Source: Linum tenue (taxonomy: Eukaryota; Streptophyta; Magnoliopsida; Malpighiales; Linaceae). From it: DNA of 64,000 bases. Position numbers and translations under genes: made by a program. Shown here piece by piece: positions 57,659 to 64,000 of this stretch (positions are counted from its first letter, which is position 1; the number at the start of each line of letters is the position of its first letter). Below the pieces are notes generated by a model. That model was not told the DNA's origin. It did no database searches and saw nothing but the letters and a program-made list of their open reading frames with translations. The stretch covers positions 12,859,475-12,923,474 of the forward strand of contig CAMGYJ010000008.1 of NCBI GenBank assembly GCA_946122785.1, in the 5' to 3' direction.

Positions 57659-58362
57659 AAGGGCTGGGCATGCGGGCGGATCATCCGCGGGTTTGGGCCG
57701 ACCCACCCGCATTTGACTCGAATTTCGTTAAGTGGGTGGGTCTGTGGGTGGGTGACGGGTTGCGCTGGGAGCCATCCGCCGGATGGTGGGTGGGTTGTGG
57801 GTGAGTGTGCGGGTGACCCGCTCAATCCAACAGCAAAAAAATCAAAGTCGTTGGTGCTAGAGAGAGGAGAGTGGAGACGTTAGATATAAACTCGGACTGC
57901 TCCTGGAGTTTGAACCTCAAAGCCAACCTTCCAAATAGAGATCCCCTCTTCTTCCCTTTACTTTTTCCTCTAATTCTTGTGCCTAGATCACCGCTCTTTC
58001 CTTTGTGGAATTATTTTACTTAGTTACTTGCACCTAATAATCGTCTCAATATGTAGAAAACTCTTTCATAATAGAATTTTTGTCCAATTTAATAACTAAT
58101 TCGACATTTTTCGCCTTATTTCAACTTCTGGTTTCCCTCGATGATTCTCTTCACCTATTATCATGTCAAGTTGACTCCTTTATATTATATGCATTGTGAT
58201 GTGGGTGAACCTACAAACCCACCCGCATCATCCACCATCTGCCCGACCCAACCCGAGACTAAATGTGGGTGGGTGGTGGGTTAAAAATTATCAATCCGTT
58301 TAAGCGTGGGTGGGTGCATTTTATGGTCAAAATCCACCCGACCCACCCAATGCCCACCCCTA
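57659..58362. mobile_element. hAT MITE with GGGTGGGTGG-rich ends (704 bp)
   Basis: Ends AAGGGCTGGGCA and, inverted, TAGGGGTGGGCA, flanked by exact 8-bp duplications CTAAACAC at 57651-57658 and 58363-58370. The sub-termini are made of GGGTGGGT / ACCCACCC repeats. End sequence and duplication size fit hAT elements. No coding capacity. Confidence 0.9.
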
Positions 58363-58589
58363 CTAAACACCAATTTTCCATCAAGACTTCCCTGCAATCA
58401 AGAGACAAGGAACAGAGCAAGAACTAGTCAAACACACAAGACAAACCCAGAAAATGGAGATTGAAATAAATTCAAACCCAGTTATTATTCGATCCACACA
58501 CTTTGTTTCAGCGGTTCTCTTGAACTTCCTTTTCCTTCTCCTTGGTTTGGCAGAAGAAACATTACATGATGATACGCCCTATGGCTATG

Positions 58590-58688
58590 GGCTAATGATA
58601 ACAGAGATACATGATTTAGCTCAATTAGACATAAAGAAGTTGATGTGGCTAATGATAAAGGAGATACATGATTTAGCTCAATTAGACA
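58590..58688. repeat. 57-bp direct repeat
   Basis: The sequence GGCTAATGATAA...GATTTAGCTCAATTAGACAT appears twice, at 58590-58631 and 58647-58688, with two differences and 57-bp spacing. The second copy overlaps the stop codon of the subtilase. Confidence 0.85.
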
Positions 58689-59602
58689 TGAGAGTTATTG
58701 AAGTTGATGTTTGTGGCGACAATGGGGCTTTGCACCACATGATTGCCTCCATCGAATTCAGTCCACTTGATGTAGCCAGAAGCTAAGAAGGTTTCGTTGT
58801 CCCTCACAGGATCAACTCTTTCTATGAGAAGATCGTAGCTGAGCTTCTCCCCTTGTTCTTTGAACTCCAATTCCTCTGGTAGCACACTGATTGAGAACCC
58901 TTTCAATGGCGTGAAAACTGCTCTGTAGCATGCCGTACCCTCACCGACATTCGTCAATGTCCTGTGAAACCGCACAATCTGATGATCAGGAGGACAGCTG
59001 CTGCTGCTGCTGCTGCTGCTTGTTGAGTAGTTCCTGTCAAAAAACGCGATAAAAGAAGGGTAATTCAAGTCCAGCGATGGGTTGGAGCGGTTGGCGGCAG
59101 AAGACGACCGCGTGAGTGCTTTGATTTGTTTGCTGGTGAAGTTGAGAGCACAAAGCAAGCTCACATAATCGGAGGTGTTGAGGTCATAGACTAGGCCCGG
59201 GTCCAAGGCTTTGGTCGGGTTAACCTGACCCGCACCCATTTCCAAACCCGTAGCTGGGGTATGGCTCCAGTTCGCCAAGTCCCTGATTGGTTGGCCAGTA
59301 TTATCCAAAGCATCTGCGGTGGTCATCATCGCTGATCGGACAGCGGCCGTGCTCCAATCTGGGTGAGTCCTTTTTATGATCGCCGCCACTCCAGCTAAAT
59401 GCGGGCAAGAGAAGGATGTTCCATAATCTATTTCGAACTGCTGAGGAAACTCGGGGCCGAATGGCGTAGCTCCTAGGATCATCGAGCCCGGACCCATGAT
59501 GTCCGGCTTCAGCACATACGGACAGCGGACGGATGGACCTCTGGAGCTGAAAGCTGCCACTCCTGCTGCAGGCTTTGTGTTCAGCTTGGTGATTCCAAAC
59601 CT
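58682..59602 (-). pseudogene. Subtilisin-like serine protease (SBT), 5' part separated by a Copia insertion
   Basis: C-terminal part of a plant subtilase (S8A family, SBT1-like). The 307 or so codons present include FSSRGPS, the catalytic Ser in GTSFSCPHLAG, and the C-terminal fibronectin-like domain (LDLNYPSF, RTLTNVGEG), with a normal stop. A Ser tract from a TCC/AGC-like repeat lies in the middle. The catalytic Asp and His, propeptide and signal peptide are missing: the frame stops abruptly at 59602, exactly where a Copia LTR begins. Plant subtilases are about 750 aa, so over half is absent here. The rest may continue beyond the element, outside the window. Confidence 0.85.
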
Positions 59603-59894
59603 TGACAGAAATGAAGAACAGCAAATCCATATGGAAGAAGGATTGCAGAAGAGGAGAAGAAACGAAGTCGTTTAAACATAGTTTCCATTCCTAAAGGTGC
59701 TGCGACACCGTTTTGTTATTACTGCGTATTAGCCGTTAAAACACTGTTTAGTCTTTAAACTTAGCCAGTGACATAGAGACACTTGGCAACTACCTGTAAT
59801 CCCAGATTATGAGCTGATATAAAACAGCAGAGCAGCACACTGCTGACTCTGTAATTGTTCGGCCATTTCACAACCCTAAACATAGAAATTGTCA
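59603..59894 (+). repeat. 5' LTR of the second Copia element
   Basis: 292 bp from TGACAGAAATG to GAAATTGTCA. Left end set by the inverted TGACA/TGTCA termini and the end of subtilase homology; right end set by the primer site. A TATA box (TATAAAA) lies at 59817-59823. Confidence 0.75.
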
Positions 59895-59912
59895 TGGTAT
59901 CAGAGCGGCCGT
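59895..59912 (+). other. Primer binding site (tRNA-Met type)
   Basis: TGGTATCAGAGCGGCC directly after the 5' LTR. Confidence 0.9.
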
Positions 59913-59935
59913 CCTAGGGCCGATTCCGCGACGCG

Positions 59936-61201
59936 ATGTCGGAGCAAACCGAGGCTGAATCGACTGATGAAGCTCGGCGTGCTAGCGGCGTCTTCAACAA
60001 CATAAATTCTCAGTTTGGGACTACTTCAGGTGACCAGAGCGGCAACAATGGAGTCATCGTCTTTGGTAATCCTCTATACCTCAACCCAAACGAGAATTTC
60101 ACACAACCCATCGTCTCTGAGTCGTTGGATGGAACAAATTACTCCATGTGGAGTAGATCTATGAAGAAGGCACTGAAGATGAAACATAAACTGTGTTTCA
60201 TCGATGGATCTATGGCGATTCCAGCCAGAAATGATCCGATCTATCTACTGTGGGATAGTTGCAATATAGCTGTAGTTACTTGGATTCTTAATACACTGCA
60301 GAAAGATATCAAGAGATCGGTTATGAGTCATGAGAATGCCAAAACCTTGTGGGATGAACTTCACCGTAGATTTGGTCAGTTAAATGCTAATAGATTGACA
60401 AATCTAGAGGATGAGATACATCGATGCAAACAGGGTTCCATGACTATTACTCAATACTATACTTTAATCAAAGGTTTATGGGATGAATACTCGGAATACA
60501 GTCCTATTGTTGAGTGCAATTGTATTCCAGGAAACCCAGTTCCCTGCACTGCAGTGGTGGCATATAATCAGAAGCAAGAGACTGATTATCTAATCAGATT
60601 CCTCAGAGGCTTGAACCCAGAGTTTGAGGGAGTGAAGAAGCAGCTTCTGATGCTCAAGCCTCTACCCACAGTGGCAGATGCAGTGGATGATTTACTGCAA
60701 CATGAACAAGAGTTAAAGGCTAATGGGTCAGGAAGTGGGAAAAGGTCACAGACTGTGGCACTTGCAGTGCAATCCGAGACTACCAAGGCAAATGAGTCTA
60801 ATGAGAAGAGTCAGGGTAAGAAATACTGCAAGTTCTGTAAGAAGACCAACCACAACATTGAGGAGTGTTGGACTTACAAAAGGAAGCTTAAGGAGCAGGA
60901 GCAGGCGGGTGGTATGCAACCTGGTCTTCAGAAGTTTGTTGGTTCAGTGTCTCACAGCACTTCCAGCAGCAGTGAATCACCATCTGAGTCCAGTTTTCAT
61001 AATGAAAGCAGTGTGGTAAGTCATCCTATTCCTGGTTTTACCCCAGAGGAGTTGAACAAGCTGAGATATTTGCTGCATTATGGTGCTGGTAGCACAGGTT
61101 CACCTTCCAACACAGCCCATACCTCACCTTCCCCCCCCAACTTCTCCTTCCATACAACACCAAGCATATTCTGTTTCCCAGTATCTTCCCCCATTCCCTA
61201 A
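59936..61201 (+). CDS. Copia gag ORF (421 aa)
   Basis: Capsid-like polyprotein portion. It starts at ATG 59936, 41 bp after the LTR. Features: gag domain with DGTNYSMWSRSM and KLCFIDGS (residues about 60-100), a UBN2-like middle (LWDELHRRFGQLN, FLRGLNPEFE), a zinc knuckle C-x2-C-x4-H-x4-C (CKFCKKTNHNIEEC) near 298-311, then a Ser-rich linker. The ORF ends at 61201 after a run of eight C at about 61131-61138; beyond that the homologous protease continues in another frame. Confidence 0.88.
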   Translation: MSEQTEAESTDEARRASGVFNNINSQFGTTSGDQSGNNGVIVFGNPLYLNPNENFTQPIVSESLDGTNYSMWSRSMKKALKMKHKLCFIDGSMAIPARNDPIYLLWDSCNIAVVTWILNTLQKDIKRSVMSHENAKTLWDELHRRFGQLNANRLTNLEDEIHRCKQGSMTITQYYTLIKGLWDEYSEYSPIVECNCIPGNPVPCTAVVAYNQKQETDYLIRFLRGLNPEFEGVKKQLLMLKPLPTVADAVDDLLQHEQELKANGSGSGKRSQTVALAVQSETTKANESNEKSQGKKYCKFCKKTNHNIEECWTYKRKLKEQEQAGGMQPGLQKFVGSVSHSTSSSSESPSESSFHNESSVVSHPIPGFTPEELNKLRYLLHYGAGSTGSPSNTAHTSPSPPNFSFHTTPSIFCFPVSSPIP

Positions 61202-64000
61202 TTACTCAGGTAAATATGTCCTATCCTCAACCATTCAATACAATGGTCTTAAGCCTGATGGGTTGTGGATATTAGACACAGGAGCATCTGACCATATAGC
61301 TTGTTCCATAGACCTGTTTACTGAGTATAAGAATGTTCAAGATGTCTTTGTTCATCTACCAAACTCTTCCAAAGTTGTAGTAAGTCATATAGGAACTGTC
61401 AAACTACCATTTGGTCTTTTCCTATATAATGTTCTCCTAGTGCCCAGTTTTTCCTTCAATCTGGTTTCAGTTAGCAGACTTACACATGACTACCCACTTT
61501 CCTTACACTTTCACTCTGATATTTGCCAAATCCAGGACCTTCTAAACAAGAGGACGATTGGTTTAGCAAGAGAAATTAGAGGACTCTACCAGCTTACCTT
61601 CTCACATCAGTCCACCACCCAACCAGACCACCACCAAAGTCAAGCTGCCAGTGTCTTCAACTTTAGCACCCAACAAGTAGATTTGTGGCACTGGAGGCTA
61701 GGACATCCCAGCAATGATAGACTTAGCTTGTTACAACACATAGACTCATCTGTAACTAGCTCTAAAGTAGATCATTGTAATATTTGTCACTTTTCCAAGC
61801 ACAAAAGACTACCTTTTCCTATTAGCACTACTAATGCAGACAAACCTTTTCAGCTTGTTCATGTGGACATATGGGGTCCTTTGTCAGTCATTTCTTATGA
61901 TGGATACAGTTACTTTCTTACCATTGTGGATGATTGTTCAAGGGCAGTCTGGGTTTATCTGATGCACCACAAAAGTGAAACCAGAGATCTTTTCAAGGGG
62001 TTTTGTTCTCTTGTTAAAACTCAATTCAACAGTAAAGTGCAGATTGTTAGGAGTGACCAGGGAAAGGAGTTTGATATGTGTGATTTCTTCTTAAATGAGG
62101 GCATTGAACACCAGATGTCCTGTGTGTACACTCCTGAGCAGAATGCCAGAGTGGAAAGAAAACACCAGCACATTTTAAATGTGGCTAGGTCTCTAAGATT
62201 CCAATCTGGTCTTCCATTGCAGTACTGGAGTGATTGCATACTCCATTCTGTTTACTTAATAAACAGGATGCCTACCCCTATTCTTCATAACCTTTCTCCC
62301 TATGAGGTTCTCTATCATAAACCTCCCTTTCTTGGCAATCTGAGGGTCTTTGGCAGTTTGGTTTATGCTGGTACTCCTGCTGCAGGCAGAACCAAATTTG
62401 CACCTCGAGCCAGGCAATGTGTTTTGCTAGGCATACCTCCTGGGATCAAAGGGTATAAGTTGCTTGACATCAACAGTAAACAGGTTCTCATCTCTAGGGA
62501 TGTTGTGTTCTATGAGTCTATTTTGCCTTTTAGAACAGTTGAGAACTCCACTCATTCCCCTCCCCCTACCTCTCCAGTACCTACTGATACTCCAGTAGAT
62601 TCTAATACTCCTCCAGCTCTGGTTATCCCTAGTTCTACTTCAAATTCTCAGCCTCCACCATCTCCTGAATTGGCCTCAGCTGAAGATGGGGATGAAGTGG
62701 TAGATCATGAGGAACAAGAGATAGTTGAACTAGAACCAGAACTGGCACCTCAGCAAGATTTTGCACCAACAACAAGACCAAAGAGAAGTTATCATTTGCC
62801 CAGCAAATTTGATAACTGTGAATTGGATCCAGCACTTCATTTTGGGGCTTTTGGTAGTCATTCTGCAGCAGCTACCAGCAGATATCCAGTGGTTCTAAAT
62901 GTTGATCATCTCAATGCAGAGGACAGAAAGTATGCATTGAGTGTTATCCAGCTAGAGGAACCATTGACATATCAAGAAGCAATCAAATATGAACACTGGA
63001 GAAAAGCAATGAGGGAAGAATGGGATTCTCTGGAGGAAAACCAAACCTGGGATATAGTTCCATTACCAGCAGGGAAGAAGGTAATTGGAAACAAGTGGGT
63101 TTATAAGATTAAACTCAAACCAGATGGATCTATTGAGAGGTTTAAATCAAGGCTGGTGGCTAAAGGGTATACACAGGTCTATGGAATAGACTTCCTAGAC
63201 ACCTTTTCTCCAGTAGCCAAGATAAACTCAGTAAAGGCTCTTCTGGCAATTGCATCTGTGAAGAATTGGACATTGGAACAAATGGATGTGTCCAATGCCT
63301 TTCTCCATGGGGACTTAAATGAGGAAGTATACATGCAACTGCCACCAGGTTTGGATCTGGAATATACAGGTCCACAGAAGATGGTTTGCAGATTGAAGAA
63401 ATCATTGTATGGCCTGAAGCAAGCCTCTAGACAATGGTTTGCAAGGTTAAGTAGTTTTCTCCTTAAAAATGGTTTTAGTCAATCTGCATCTGATTATTCT
63501 TTGTTTACAAAGTGGATCAGAGGAAGAATTGTGGTGATGCTGATCTATGTTGATGACATTATAATAGGGGGAGATGCCTTAAAGGACATTGAGCAGGTTA
63601 AGAAGGCTTTGTGCCAGGAGTTTAAGATGAAACTGCTAGGTCCCTTAAAGTATTTTCTTGGTTTGGAAATCAACAGGACAGCTAATGGTATAAGTGTGTG
63701 CCAGAGGAAATATTGCTTAGAGTTGCTGAATGAAACAGGTTACTTGGAGTCTAAAGGGTGTCAAACACCTGTTGACTATAAAGTGAGACTATCAGCAACA
63801 CAGGGTACTCCTTTGGCAGATGCAGAACAATACAGGAGATTAGTGGGGAGACTCCACTACATCACCATAACAAGACCAGACTTGGCATTTGCTGTTCAAC
63901 AGCTTTGCCAGTTCCAAAAGCAGCCACATGAGGAGCACTTGCAAGCAGCTCACAGGGTTCTAAGATACTTGAAGAATGGACCTGGCCAGGGAATTCATTT
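61065..64000 (+). CDS. Copia pol region (protease-integrase-RT), open to window end
   Basis: An open frame, shifted by one base relative to gag and overlapping its last 137 bp, continues without a stop to the window edge. It has no start codon of its own that looks used. In order: protease LDTGASDH near 61270; integrase zinc finger (LWHWRLGH ... CNICHFSKHKR) and core (HVDIWGP, SDQGKEF, VERKHQ); reverse transcriptase with LVAKGYTQ, MDVSNAFLHG and YVDDIIIGG near 63550; then the connection region. RNase H lies beyond the window. If the shift is a mutation this copy is defective; if programmed, pol would be made by frameshifting. Confidence 0.85.

Larger units (their letters stand above)
59603..64000 (+). 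mobile_element. Ty1/Copia retrotransposon, truncated by the window edge
   Basis: Begins with a 5' LTR (59603-59894) whose ends are TGACA...TGTCA, followed at once by the primer site TGGTATCAGAGC, a gag ORF and an open pol frame that runs to the last base. The 3' LTR is outside the window. It is inserted within the subtilase gene; the flank AACCT (59598-59602) is the predicted target duplication. It is a different family from the element at 6347-11621: LTRs are unrelated and the proteins are diverged. Confidence 0.9.

Noticed and set aside
58454..58786. Plus-strand ORF with a hydrophobic N-terminal stretch
   Set aside because: Built on a 57-bp duplication and overlaps the subtilase C-terminus in antisense; no family recognised.

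Overview
The window reads as nuclear DNA of a flowering plant, almost certainly a eudicot. Genes are split by short GT-AG introns, spacers are AT-rich and full of small inverted-repeat transposons, and two Ty1/Copia retrotransposons carry plant-type primer sites. The gene products are plant-specific: a plastid ribosomal protein with a transit peptide, a vacuolar CLC nitrate exchanger, a CYP94 P450 and a miR2111-targeted kelch F-box protein. No species can be named from the sequence alone.

Layout. 1-1.8 kb: a sugar-transferase gene (minus) that runs off the left edge. 2-6.3 kb: spacer with four small TIR transposons, one holding an array of 18 TTACGTAA palindromes. 6.35-11.62 kb: a complete, apparently very young Copia element (minus). 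12.9-30.1 kb: CLC-b (plus), an RNA m5U methyltransferase (minus), plastid RPS21 (minus) and the miR2111-target kelch F-box gene (plus). 30.8-34.5 kb: a CACTA element and a hAT MITE. 35.9-43.1 kb: a SWP73/BAF60 chromatin-remodelling subunit and FIGL1 (both plus). 45.2-54.2 kb: CYP94B (minus), a PIF/Harbinger-type element and peroxisomal sulfite oxidase (minus). 55.5-55.9 kb: a small cysteine-rich secreted peptide (minus). 57-64 kb: a LINE relic, a hAT MITE, the C-terminal half of a subtilase, and a second Copia element (plus) that cuts the subtilase and runs off the right edge.

The single-copy genes do not form one pathway. From memory of Arabidopsis locus numbers, the neighbourhood matches two Arabidopsis chromosome 3 clusters: At3g27120-27180 (FIGL1, kelch F-box, RPS21/GHS1, CLC-B, methyltransferase) and At3g01890-01910 (SWP73, CYP94B2, SOX). 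The window looks like a conserved ancestral gene block loosened by transposons.

Most notable: a near-perfect miR2111 site in the kelch F-box gene; a Copia element with LTRs that look identical and an uninterrupted 1554-codon ORF; a subtilase broken at a Copia LTR; a dense TTACGTAA palindrome array inside a TIR element; and a stop-free, in-frame 90-nt intron in CLC-b. Exon borders were derived by eye from splice motifs, reading phase and family alignment, not from transcripts.
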